Part shown: positions 1 through 8,232 of the stretch, one piece after another
How positions within the stretch are numbered: the first letter of the stretch is position 1
Layout of the letters: each line of letters begins with the position of its first letter
From: Streptomyces maremycinicus
Lineage (GTDB): Bacteria > Actinomycetota > Actinomycetes > Streptomycetales > Streptomycetaceae
Direction: 5' to 3'
Assembly (NCBI RefSeq): GCF_001184025.1
Contig: NZ_BBYG01000010.1
Span: 496,001-560,000 of the forward strand
Length of the DNA: 64,000 nucleotides
Notes under the pieces: generated by a model
Seen by the model: only the letters and a program-made list of their open reading frames with translations
Told to the model about the DNA's origin: nothing
Database searches by the model: none
Translations under genes and position numbers: made by a program

Positions 1-1812
1 TTCACCCGGCTTTTCGGTGAGAGCCTGCGGCAGAACGGGCCGACCGCCGCGTGGCGCCCGCATCTGCTGGTGACCGTGCGCCGCATCGCCGGTGAATGGG
101 ACGCCGACGGCCGCCGTGACCTGCTGCACCCGGCGCTGCGCGCCGAGGGCGAGGACGGCGACCGCGCCGCCGCTCGGCTGCTTCCGCCGCTCAACCGGCG
201 CATCCTGTCCCGTGCGTTCCAGCGGCTGCCCCAGTCCGCGCGCTGCCTGCTCTGGCACATCGAGGTCGAGGCCGAGCCCCTGGCGGTACCGGCCGGACTG
301 CTCGGCCTCGAGGAGGAGGGCGCGCGGGTCGAACTGCGCCGGGCCCGCGAGCGGCTGCGCGAGGAGTGCCTCCAGGTGCACCGCGAACTCGCCACCGACG
401 ACGAGTGCCACCGCTACGACCGGCTGCTGGACGTCACCTGCCGACGCGGCGGCGCCGACCTCGACCCCGATCTGCGCGGTCATCTGGAGCGGTGCCGGCA
501 CTGTCTGCACACCGCCGACCAGCTGCGCCAGTTCGAGGGTCTGCTCGGCGCCGCCCTGGCCGAGGGCATCCTGGGCTGGGCCGCGGCGGCCTACGTGGAG
601 GTCAGGGTGGCCGGCGACGGCGAACCCGTCGGGACCCCTGCCGAGGAGCCGCGGAGCTACGCGGGCGAGGCCTTCACCGACGGGACCCCCGCCGCTGCCG
701 CCGCCCCCGCCGCGCCCGGCGGCCCGGCCGGAGCGGGCCCGGGCTCCCGCCGTGCCGGGCTGCGCCGCGGGGCGCTCGCCCGTATCGGATCACGGGTCGG
801 CGCCGCCGCCCGCCCCGCCGGCCGTGCCGCCGCCCGTCCCGGGTCCGGTGCCGCGTCCGGTGCCGACGCCCGGCCGGGCGGGAGCCGTTCGGCCCAGAAG
901 GCCGCCCGCCGTGCCCGCCGCCGCAACCTCGCCGCCGCCGTGCTGACCGTCAGCGGGCTGGTCGTGCTGCCGCTCGTGGTGTGGGCCGCCCTCGACGACG
1001 GCGAAGCGACGGCGCCCACCGCCGCCGCCGGGACGGCGAGGACCCCGGCCCCCGGGACGGACACGGCCACCTCCGACCCGTCCTGGGTCGACGTCGGTGA
1101 GGACGCCCAGGGCACCCTGCGCGGCCGTCTGCACAACGCGGCCTCCGGGCTGTGCATCGCCATCGTCGGCACCAAGGCCGTCAGCGGCGCCGAGACCGGA
1201 CTCGCCGCCTGCTCCGCCGTGGCCGGCCAGCAGTGGTCGTACGAGCCGGACGGCCTGGTGCGCAGCGCCGCCGACGCCGATCTGTGCCTCGACTCCCACC
1301 TGGGGTTCTCGGTGCGGCTGGCCCCGTGCGCGGGCGCCTCCCAGCCCGACCCCAGGAACGTCCGCTACGACTTCACGCTCCAGGGCACGCTCGTCCCGCG
1401 CTCGGGCCAGAACCTCGCGCTGGCGCCCGCCGCCACCGACGGATCGGGTGCGCTCGTCCTGAAGAACCGGGTGGACAGCGCCGCCCAGCGCTGGGTGATC
1501 GACACCTCGCAGCCCGACCCGCAGATGCAGTTCGTCAACTGGGGCGCCGACAGCACCGCCTCGGACGCGCCGGCGGCGACCCCGACCCCGCGGGCCGCGA
1601 AGTCCCCGGCGGCCACGCCGACGCCGTCCGCCACGCAGGCCACCACGAGTCCGACCGGCTCCTCCTCGGCCTCGGACAGCGCGTCCTGCCCGTACGGCAC
1701 GGACGACTACTGCTCGTGGGGCGGCGGGTCGGACGCGTCCGGCGGTGCGGGACACGGCTACGGCGGCGGGGGGTACGGCTCGGGCTCCTGGGACGGCGGC
1801 GCGCGCCGCTGA
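1..1812 (+). CDS. ECF-sigma-like / zinc-finger / membrane / ricin-lectin protein, 5' truncated by the window
   Basis: The reading frame is open from base 1, so the N-terminus lies outside the window; the first visible residues align with residue 70 or so of the full-length paralogue at 11665-13317. Visible order: the end of a sigma-70 region-2-like segment, a sigma-4-like helical segment (about nt 200-390, with the ECF-like phrase RCLLWHIEVEAEP), an HxxxCxxC motif (HLERCRHC, nt 481-504) as in zinc-binding anti-sigma factors, an Ala/Arg/Gly-rich linker, one membrane helix (about nt 935-1000), and a ricin-type beta-trefoil (about nt 1110-1510) with repeated QQWS/QRW motifs. A Ser/Thr/Gly-rich tail ends it. 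The membrane helix should place the lectin outside the cell and the sigma-like part inside. Role as a fused sigma/anti-sigma carbohydrate sensor is inference. Transcribed convergently with the next gene. Confidence 0.8.
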   Translation, partial: FTRLFGESLRQNGPTAAWRPHLLVTVRRIAGEWDADGRRDLLHPALRAEGEDGDRAAARLLPPLNRRILSRAFQRLPQSARCLLWHIEVEAEPLAVPAGLLGLEEEGARVELRRARERLREECLQVHRELATDDECHRYDRLLDVTCRRGGADLDPDLRGHLERCRHCLHTADQLRQFEGLLGAALAEGILGWAAAAYVEVRVAGDGEPVGTPAEEPRSYAGEAFTDGTPAAAAAPAAPGGPAGAGPGSRRAGLRRGALARIGSRVGAAARPAGRAAARPGSGAASGADARPGGSRSAQKAARRARRRNLAAAVLTVSGLVVLPLVVWAALDDGEATAPTAAAGTARTPAPGTDTATSDPSWVDVGEDAQGTLRGRLHNAASGLCIAIVGTKAVSGAETGLAACSAVAGQQWSYEPDGLVRSAADADLCLDSHLGFSVRLAPCAGASQPDPRNVRYDFTLQGTLVPRSGQNLALAPAATDGSGALVLKNRVDSAAQRWVIDTSQPDPQMQFVNWGADSTASDAPAATPTPRAAKSPAATPTPSATQATTSPTGSSSASDSASCPYGTDDYCSWGGGSDASGGAGHGYGGGGYGSGSWDGGARR

Positions 1813-1821
1813 CCCGAGCGG

Positions 1822-3150
1822 TCAGACGCCGACCACCTGGAGCGAGGCCCACAGTGCCACGACGGCCGGGACCAGCGCGGCCGGCACCGTGAGCAGCCCC
1901 AGCCGGGTGAACTCCCCGAGCCCGACCCGTTCCTTCCGCGCCTGCACCACACGCCGCCACAGCAGCGTCGCCAGCGATCCGGCGTAGGTGAGGTTGGGGC
2001 CGATGTTCACCCCGAGCAGCACGGCGAGCACCGCCCCGGTCCCGGCCGGGACGGCGAGCGGCACCAGGACCAGCACCGCGGGCAGGTTGTTGATCAGATT
2101 GGCCAGGACGGCGGCCAGCGCGGCGACGGCGAGCAGGGCGAGCAGGCCCGACCGGTCGGGCAGCACGTTCCCCAGCGCGTCGGCGAGCCCGTTGTCGACG
2201 ACCGCGCGCACCACGACGCCGAGCGCCAGCACGAACGCCAGGAACCCCGGCGCGGCGGCCCGCACCACGGCGACCGGTGTCACCCGCCGCCGCAGCAGCG
2301 CGCGTCCGGCCATGACCAGGGCACCGGCGAACGCGGCCCAGGCCGGTTCGATCCCGACGGCCGACGCCACCACGAAACCGACGAGGGTGCAGGCGACGGT
2401 GACCAGCGCGAACAGCGGCAGCTCGGGCGCCGGACCGTCGTCGGCCGCGAGCTCGGCGGCGGGCAGGTCGTCGGCGAAGAAGCGCCGGAAGACCAGGTAC
2501 TCGGCGCCGATCGCGACCACCCAGGGCAGCGCCATCAGGGCGGCGAACCGGGTGAAGCTCAGCCCGCTCGCCTCGAACGCCAGCAGGTTGGTGAGGTTGG
2601 AGACCGGCAGCAGCAGCGAAGCGGTGTTCGACAGGTGCGCGCACGCGTAGACGTGCGGCCTGGCCCGCACACCCATCCGGGCGGCGGTGGCGAACACCAC
2701 CGGCGTCAGCAGCACCACGGTCGCGTCCAGACTGAGCACGGCGGTGATCACCGAGGCCAGACCGAACACGGCGACCAGCAGGCGCCGGGGGCTGCCCGCC
2801 GACCGCCGGGCCATCCACGCCCCGCAGGCCGTGAAGAGGCCCTCGACGTCGCACAGGTGCGCCAGCACCAGTACGGCCGCGAGAAAGCCGACGACCGGTC
2901 CGAGCCGTTCGGCCTCCGCCAGCGCGTGCTCCGGCGAGACCGCCCCCAGGGCGATCACCAGCGCGGCGGCGGGAACGGCGACGAGTGCCTCGGACCGTCC
3001 TGCGGGGCGCAGCACGGCCCATCCCAGGGCGGCGGCGAGCAGGACGACGGACAGTGTCTCGGCGAGCGGCGTGCTGATGTGGATCTCCGGAAACGGGGTG
3101 CGGTGGTGCCCGCCCATCTGACTGGTCCGGGTGCCCGTCCATGAAAACAC
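1822..3150 (-). CDS. ArsB/SLC13-type anion permease
   Basis: Integral membrane protein of 442 residues with about 11 hydrophobic segments and the duplicated fold expected of the ion transporter superfamily. Family-like signatures are the SLDATVVLLTPVV segment (about residues 125-137), LLLPVSNLTNLLAFE (about 168-182) and the C-terminal LINNLPAVLVLVPLA and GVNIGPNLTYAGSLATLLW segments, which resemble the arsenite/SLC13 permease helices and hairpins. The substrate cannot be read from sequence; no arsR or arsC lies beside it, so arsenite is not assured. The start given is a GTG without a clear ribosome site; an in-frame ATG at 3117 is an equally good choice. Its stop lies 10 bp from that of the convergent gene. 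Confidence 0.8.
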   Translation of the reverse strand: MFSWTGTRTSQMGGHHRTPFPEIHISTPLAETLSVVLLAAALGWAVLRPAGRSEALVAVPAAALVIALGAVSPEHALAEAERLGPVVGFLAAVLVLAHLCDVEGLFTACGAWMARRSAGSPRRLLVAVFGLASVITAVLSLDATVVLLTPVVFATAARMGVRARPHVYACAHLSNTASLLLPVSNLTNLLAFEASGLSFTRFAALMALPWVVAIGAEYLVFRRFFADDLPAAELAADDGPAPELPLFALVTVACTLVGFVVASAVGIEPAWAAFAGALVMAGRALLRRRVTPVAVVRAAAPGFLAFVLALGVVVRAVVDNGLADALGNVLPDRSGLLALLAVAALAAVLANLINNLPAVLVLVPLAVPAGTGAVLAVLLGVNIGPNLTYAGSLATLLWRRVVQARKERVGLGEFTRLGLLTVPAALVPAVVALWASLQVVGV

Positions 3151-3189
3151 GTGCGGGTAAAGCGCCCGCCAAGTGACCGGGAGGCCGCC

Positions 3190-5559
3190 TCACTCCTCGT
3201 CGAGCAGGCTCAGCTCCGCCCAGATGGTCTTGCCCTCGGGGGTGTGCCGGCTGCCCCAGCGCTGGGTGAGCTGGGCGACCAGCAGCAGGCCGCGGCCGCC
3301 CTCGTCCCAGGTCTTCGCCCGGCGCAGATGCGGGGCGGTGTGGCTGGTGTCGGACACCTCGCAGATCAGCGTGGTCGCGTCGTGGATCAGCCGGAGCCGG
3401 ATGGGGTGGGAACCGTAGCGGATGGCGTTGGTGACCAGTTCGCTCACCACCAGCTCGGTGGTGAAGGACGCCTCGCTCAGTTCCCAGCGGGCGAGCTGGT
3501 CGACCGCTTGTCTGCGGATGGGCGCGACCAGCGAGGGGTCGGCGGGGATGTCCCAGGTCGCGACCTGGGAGGCGGGCAGGCCCCGGGTGCGCGCGAGCAG
3601 CAGGGCCACGTCGTCGGCGGCGCCGCCGGGCGGGAGCAGGGCGTGCAGGATACGGTCGCAGGTCTCGTCCAGCGAGTCCGCGTACGCGGCCAGCGTCTCG
3701 CTCAGCAGCCGCAGACCGGCGTCCACGTCGCGCTCGCGGGACTCGATCAGGCCGTCGGTGTAGAAGGCGAGCACCGAGCCCTCGGCGAGCTCCAGCTCGG
3801 CCGACTCGAACGGCAGTCCGCCCAGGCCCAGCGCGGGTCCGGCGGGCAGCTCGACCCGCCGGGCCGGGCCGTTCGGCCGCAGCACCACGGGCGGGGGGTG
3901 GCCCGCCCGGGCCATCGTGCAGCGTCGCGACACGGGGTCGTACACCGCGTACAGACAGCTGGCGCCGACCTCGCCGGGGCTGCCCTCGCCGCCCGCCTCC
4001 TCCGACAGCCGGACGACCAGGTCGTCCAGGTGCGTGAGCAGCTCGTCGGGGGCGAGGTCGATGTCGGCGAGCGTGCGTACGGCGGTGCGCAGCCTGCCCA
4101 TGGTGGCCGAGGCCTGGACGCCGTGCCCGATGACGTCCCCGACGACCATGGCGACGCGCATCCCGGACAGCGGGATCACGTCGAACCAGTCGCCGCCGAC
4201 CCCGGCACGGGCGGCCGGCAGATAGCGGGAGGAGGCGTCGACGGCTGCGGTGCGCGGCAGGGTGCGCGGCAGCAGACTGCGCTGGAGGGCGAGGGCCGTC
4301 TCGCGTTCGCGGGAGAACCGGCGGGCGTTGTCGATGCAGACGGCGGCCCGGGCCGTGATCTCCTCGGCCAGCAGGACGTCGTCCGGGGTGAAGGGGTCCG
4401 GCCGGTGGAACCGGGTGAGGACGGCGACGCCGAGCGTCATACCGCGTGCCTGGATCGGCACGGACATCGTGGAGTGGATGTCCAGCTCCCGCACCCGGGC
4501 GCCGCGCGCGGGGTCCCAGGCGAGCCAGGCGTCCAGACCGCCGTCCGCCAGGGTGCCGATGATGGTGTGCCCCGCGACCAGGGAGTCGGCCTGCGGCGAC
4601 CCGGTCGGGTACCGCTGTACCTCGCCGGGCTTGGCGATCGCCTCCGGGCTGCCGACGTTCACCGAGTGGTGCGCGGCGCGCCGCAGTCCCACCGGCGGGC
4701 TGAACCGGCTCGGCAGCTCCCCGCCGTCCTGCGGGTCGAGCAGGTCGACGCTGACGAAGTCGGCGAGCGCGGGCACGCAGACCTCCGCCAGCTCCTGGGC
4801 CGTCCGGATGACGTCGAGGGTGCTGCCGATGCGCACGCTGGCCTCGTTGACCAGCTGGAGCCGCTCGCGGGCGAGGTAGTTCTCGGTGAAGTCGTGCGCG
4901 GACAGACACACGCCGCGGATCCGGCCCTCACCGTCGGTGACGGGCGCCATCCGGGCCAGCCAGGCGTGCGCCCGTGACTCGCCGCCGGTGCGCGTGTACG
5001 TCTGCACCTCGTGCGGCCGCCCGCTGGTGAGCACCCGCAGCATGGCCTGTTCGAGCTCCGTGCTCTGCGGCCCGCCGCCTATCTCGGCGAGCCGCAGCCC
5101 CCGGATGCGTTCCTCGGGCAGCCCGATGACCTCACGCATCGCGTCGTTGATGCGGCGCAGCCGCAGCCGTTCGTCGTAGACGGCCACGGCGCAGGGGGAC
5201 TGGACCAGCCCCGCCGCGGCGAGGAGGGTCTCCGAGGAGCCGGGCCCGGCTCCCGTCAGCGGGGTGACGACGAGCCAGCGCGCCGGTTCACCGGTGTCGG
5301 CGGGGACGCGGTGGGCGAGCAGCCACACCTGGACGGGGCGGCCGTCGCGATGGCGCAAAGTGACCGTTCCGTCCCAGCGCGCGCCGGTGAAGTCGGGGGT
5401 CCCGTCGGCCACCAGTTCCGCGGCGGGCCGGCCCAGCACGTCGGCCGGGGACCAGCCCAACAGGACCCGGGCGCCCTCGTTCCACCCGATGAGCGCGCCC
5501 GACTCGTCGACGACGGCCCGGGCCGTCGCGGCCTCGTCGAACGGATACTCCGGGCTCAT
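3190..5559 (-). CDS. PAS-PAS-GAF-PP2C-HATPase SpoIIE/RsbU-like phosphatase
   Basis: A 789-residue regulator. In order: PAS (about residues 8-110), a second PAS (about 125-240), GAF (about 255-400), a SpoIIE-type PP2C phosphatase with metal-binding aspartates in GGDWFDVIPL and VVGDVIGHG and in the YTDGLIE motif, then a C-terminal RsbW-like histidine-kinase ATPase with the N-box ELVTNAIRYG and G-box EGGRGLLLV. Such proteins act in partner switching: the phosphatase dephosphorylates an anti-sigma antagonist and the kinase domain rephosphorylates it or binds a sigma factor. Signal unknown; the PAS and GAF modules suggest a small ligand or redox input. Start chosen at ATG 5559, preceded by GGAG; the frame stays open further upstream to 5688 without PAS-like sequence. 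It is the first of three such phosphatases in the window. Confidence 0.9.
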   Translation of the reverse strand: MSPEYPFDEAATARAVVDESGALIGWNEGARVLLGWSPADVLGRPAAELVADGTPDFTGARWDGTVTLRHRDGRPVQVWLLAHRVPADTGEPARWLVVTPLTGAGPGSSETLLAAAGLVQSPCAVAVYDERLRLRRINDAMREVIGLPEERIRGLRLAEIGGGPQSTELEQAMLRVLTSGRPHEVQTYTRTGGESRAHAWLARMAPVTDGEGRIRGVCLSAHDFTENYLARERLQLVNEASVRIGSTLDVIRTAQELAEVCVPALADFVSVDLLDPQDGGELPSRFSPPVGLRRAAHHSVNVGSPEAIAKPGEVQRYPTGSPQADSLVAGHTIIGTLADGGLDAWLAWDPARGARVRELDIHSTMSVPIQARGMTLGVAVLTRFHRPDPFTPDDVLLAEEITARAAVCIDNARRFSRERETALALQRSLLPRTLPRTAAVDASSRYLPAARAGVGGDWFDVIPLSGMRVAMVVGDVIGHGVQASATMGRLRTAVRTLADIDLAPDELLTHLDDLVVRLSEEAGGEGSPGEVGASCLYAVYDPVSRRCTMARAGHPPPVVLRPNGPARRVELPAGPALGLGGLPFESAELELAEGSVLAFYTDGLIESRERDVDAGLRLLSETLAAYADSLDETCDRILHALLPPGGAADDVALLLARTRGLPASQVATWDIPADPSLVAPIRRQAVDQLARWELSEASFTTELVVSELVTNAIRYGSHPIRLRLIHDATTLICEVSDTSHTAPHLRRAKTWDEGGRGLLLVAQLTQRWGSRHTPEGKTIWAELSLLDEE

Positions 5560-5830
5560 CTCGGCACTCCATCGCGGACACTCACAGTGAACAGGTACGT
5601 CACTTCCGTTCCAGCCTAGTGTGTCCCGCTCCGATGCGGACAGGAACCCCCGCAGCTCGGCTGAACAGCGAGTTCCCGCCGGGGTCAAGGGCCAAAACCG
5701 GCCGGTCCTGCCATCGGGACCGGGCGGCCGCTGCCGGGCCCCTTGACGGGCAGGAGCGGCCCGTCGTCAGATTCTGTTTGTTCACGATCAGTTGTGAGTA
5801 CTTCTGGTTCCTGATGAGGGAGAGCCGACC

Positions 5831-7336
5831 ATGACGGTCACTCGCAGATCGGTCCTTCTCGCGTCCGCGGCCGCTCCGGCCGCCGGAGCGCTTTGCGGCA
5901 CACCGGCGGCGCGCGCCGCCGCGGACGCCGTGCGCGCCTCCGGCCGCCGGACGGTCGCGCTGCGCGACGGCTGGCGCTTCGCGCTGGTGAACCCGGGCGG
6001 GATCACCGACCCGACCGGGCGGTACGCGGACGCCGCCGAGCCCGGCCGCGACGACTCGACCTGGCGCGCGGTGTCGGTTCCGCACGACTGGAGCGACACC
6101 GGCGAGAACCGCACCCCGGGCAGGCGGGCCACCTCCTCGTACGACAACAACCTCGCCTCCTGGACCGTGAGCGGCGAGTAGGGGCTCAAGCAGGACCGCG
6201 ACCGGAAGTGGTTCACGGGTCAGTTCCTGTGGTCCGGCATCGACTACATCGGCGAGCCCACCCCGTACGACGTCTTCCCGGTGCAGGCGTCCTTCTTCGG
6301 CGCGGTCGACGCGGCCGGGTTCCCGAAGGGCATGTACCGCCTCTTCCGGAGCCGGTGGACCGGCGAACCGATGGTCCATCTGCTGCCGATGACCTGGAAC
6401 CACGAGAGGGGCGACACGGTCGAGGTGTGGGCCTGCTCCAACGCCGACACCGTGGAGCTGTACCTCGACGGAACGTCCCTGGGCGTCCGGAGGTTCGACA
6501 CCAAGAGGACCGTCGACGGCCGCACCTACCTGGAGACCACCGAGGCCACCGGCGACGACAAGACCTTCACCACCGGTCCCTACCGCGGCAGTCACACCAG
6601 TCCGAAGGGCAGCGCGGGCAAGCCGCACCTGACCTCTCCTTCGAGGTGAGCGGCGGCTCGCTGACAGGACTCGACAACGGGCGGCAGGAGAGCGCCGAGC
6701 GCCACCAGGCCACCACCCGCACCGCGTTCCACGGCAAGGCCCTCGCCATCGTGCGTTCCGGCACCGGGGCCGGGACCCTGAAGGTGACCGCCTGCGGGGA
6801 CGGTCTGCGCCGGGGCACCGCCACCGTGCGCACCACACCCGTCCGCGCGAAGGCGACCACCCTGGCCGCCGCCTTCGCTCCCGACCTCCCGGCGCCGGTG
6901 AACCACCCCTCTGCGGACGCCAGTTACTCCGGTCGACCGGACACCCTGCCCGCGGCCCTGTTGGACGGCGACGGCAACCGGCTGGTCCAACGCCTTCCTC
7001 AAGGCGGCCACCGCCCTGCTGCCCGCCTTCGGCGCCGCCCGGCCGCGGGACTGGGTCAGCGTGGACTACGGGCGCACCCGGGACTTCGACCGGGTCGAGG
7101 TGTACTTCACCGTCGACGCCACGCACAGTCTGCCCGCGGCGGTCGAGGCGGAGATCTGGGACGGCGAACGCCATGTGCCGGTCACCGGGGCGACCGTGGA
7201 CCGGGCCACGGCCTCGGACACGCCGACGGCTCTCACCTTCGACCCGGTCCGCGGCTCCGCGCTGCGGCTGACCCCGACCAGCGCCGCGCCCGGCACGGCC
7301 CGAGGAGCTATCCGCATCACCAGGCCGGAGGCCTGA
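5831..7336 (+). pseudogene. Decayed GH2 beta-galactosidase gene
   Basis: A broken secreted glycoside hydrolase. It begins at ATG 5831 after GGGAG and encodes a Tat signal (TRRSVLL) and the GH2 sugar-binding start (LRDGWRF, VSVPHDWS). After about 85 residues the sequence jumps to the late core (SYDNN), followed by an in-frame TAG at 6179-6181, then resumes in the same frame with FLWSGIDYIGEPTPYD and SSFFG/GFPKGMY-like motifs to 6649. The C-terminal Ig-like part (GGSLTGLDNGRQESAE) continues in another frame from about 6640 to 6980, and the last module (AFLKAATALLPAFGAARP) in the first frame again to 7336. Missing are most of the jelly roll and the TIM barrel with both catalytic glutamates. At least two deletions, one stop and one frameshift make function impossible. 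Confidence 0.88.
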
Positions 7337-7382
7337 GCCCGTGAGCCCGTGAGCCCGTGAGTCCCAGAGCCCGCGAGCCCCC
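7335..7382. repeat. 8-bp tandem repeat (GAGCCCGT)n
   Basis: Six tandem 8-bp units starting at the stop codon of the GH2 pseudogene: three perfect GAGCCCGT copies followed by three variants. It fills the space before the end of the convergent isochorismatase-like gene. Confidence 0.85.
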
Positions 7383-7409
7383 GATCCCCGACGGCCCGGC
7401 CGGCGCGGT

Positions 7410-7976
7410 TCAGCCCGCGTCGGCCGGTTCGAAGGTCACCTTCGCCGTGTCCACCGTGCCCGCGCGGCGCCCGGGCGCGCTCTGCCACGACCAGTACAGG
7501 TTGGTGTGAGCCATCACCTGTTCCGGTGCGGGCGCGCCGTACTTGCTCAGGTCCTCCGTGGTGTGCGCGTCGCCGACCAGTGTCACGTCGTACCCCCGCA
7601 CGAAGGCGCCGTGCAGGGTCGAGCGGACGCACGCGTCGGTCTGCGCCCCGGTGACGACGACGCGGCCCACCCCGCGCTGCGCGAGCACCGACTCCAGCTC
7701 GGTGTCCTCGAAGGAGTCCTGGTAGTTCTTGTGGACGAGGGGCTCCGCCTCGAGCCGGACCAGTTCCTCGACGTACTCCCAGTCCTCGCTGCCCCGTTCG
7801 AGGTCGTCGTCGGAGTGCTGCACCCAGACGACCGGCACGTCCTGCGCGCGGGCCGCGTCGATCAGGGTGCCGATGTTCGCGATCACCTCCGCACGCCGGG
7901 GCGCGCCCGCCACCACGCCCTTCTGGACGTCGATCACGAGCAGGGCGGTGTTCGGCCGGCCGGGCAGGGTGGTCAT
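7410..7976 (-). CDS. Isochorismatase-family cysteine hydrolase
   Basis: A 188-residue cytosolic alpha/beta hydrolase of the isochorismatase/nicotinamidase superfamily. The family catalytic triad is visible: Asp16 in LLVIDVQ, Lys83 in VHKNYQDSF and Cys116 in TDACVRST, with a cis-peptide-type GAQTDACV loop before the cysteine. Length matches single-domain members. Members act on amides or isochorismate; no siderophore or NAD gene lies next to it, so the substrate is unknown. The end of the gene faces the GH2 pseudogene, and its start is divergent from the cellulase gene. Start ATG 7976 directly follows GGAGG-like sequence (GAAGCGGAGGTCTCC). Confidence 0.88.
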   Translation of the reverse strand: MTTLPGRPNTALLVIDVQKGVVAGAPRRAEVIANIGTLIDAARAQDVPVVWVQHSDDDLERGSEDWEYVEELVRLEAEPLVHKNYQDSFEDTELESVLAQRGVGRVVVTGAQTDACVRSTLHGAFVRGYDVTLVGDAHTTEDLSKYGAPAPEQVMAHTNLYWSWQSAPGRRAGTVDTAKVTFEPADAG

Positions 7977-7998
7977 GGAGACCTCCGCTTCTCATTCG

Positions 7999-8034
7999 TC
8001 GCAGGCATCGCAGGCATCGCAGGCGTCGCAGGTG
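7999..8034. repeat. 9-bp tandem repeat (TCGCAGGCA)n
   Basis: Four 9-bp units, two perfect TCGCAGGCA followed by TCGCAGGCG and TCGCAGGTG, immediately upstream of the isochorismatase-like gene in the divergent intergenic region. Confidence 0.85.
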
Positions 8035-8162
8035 TTGTCGGCGTGAGCGATGCTCGGACGGCCCACAGTAGGACGCACCACTGACAACGGCACCGAAGCC
8101 ATCTCGTCCGGACCGTTGACGGGGTGTCATGACTGCAACAAACATGTCCTGCGACCCCGCTC

Positions 8163-8176
8163 TGGGAGCGCTCCCA
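8163..8176. promoter_or_regulatory. CebR-type operator
   Basis: Perfect 14-bp palindrome TGGGAGCGCTCCCA, the established binding site of the LacI-family cello-oligosaccharide repressor CebR in Streptomyces. It lies 57 bp before the start of the GH9 cellulase gene, where it should repress the gene until cellobiose or cellotriose is present. Confidence 0.9.
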
Positions 8177-8232
8177 CGCGATGGCACCCGGATCCCGTAC
8201 GGAGCGTCCCGCACTCCCCGAGGAGCCTGGAC

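Noticed and set aside
1535..4909. Very long minus-strand open frame of 1124 codons
   Set aside because: It is Arg/Ala/Gly-rich, has no domain, and is a GC-driven shadow of the permease and PAS-PP2C genes.
5700..5770. GC-rich imperfect inverted repeat upstream of the GH2 pseudogene
   Set aside because: Several mismatches and a long loop; too weak to call a terminator or operator.
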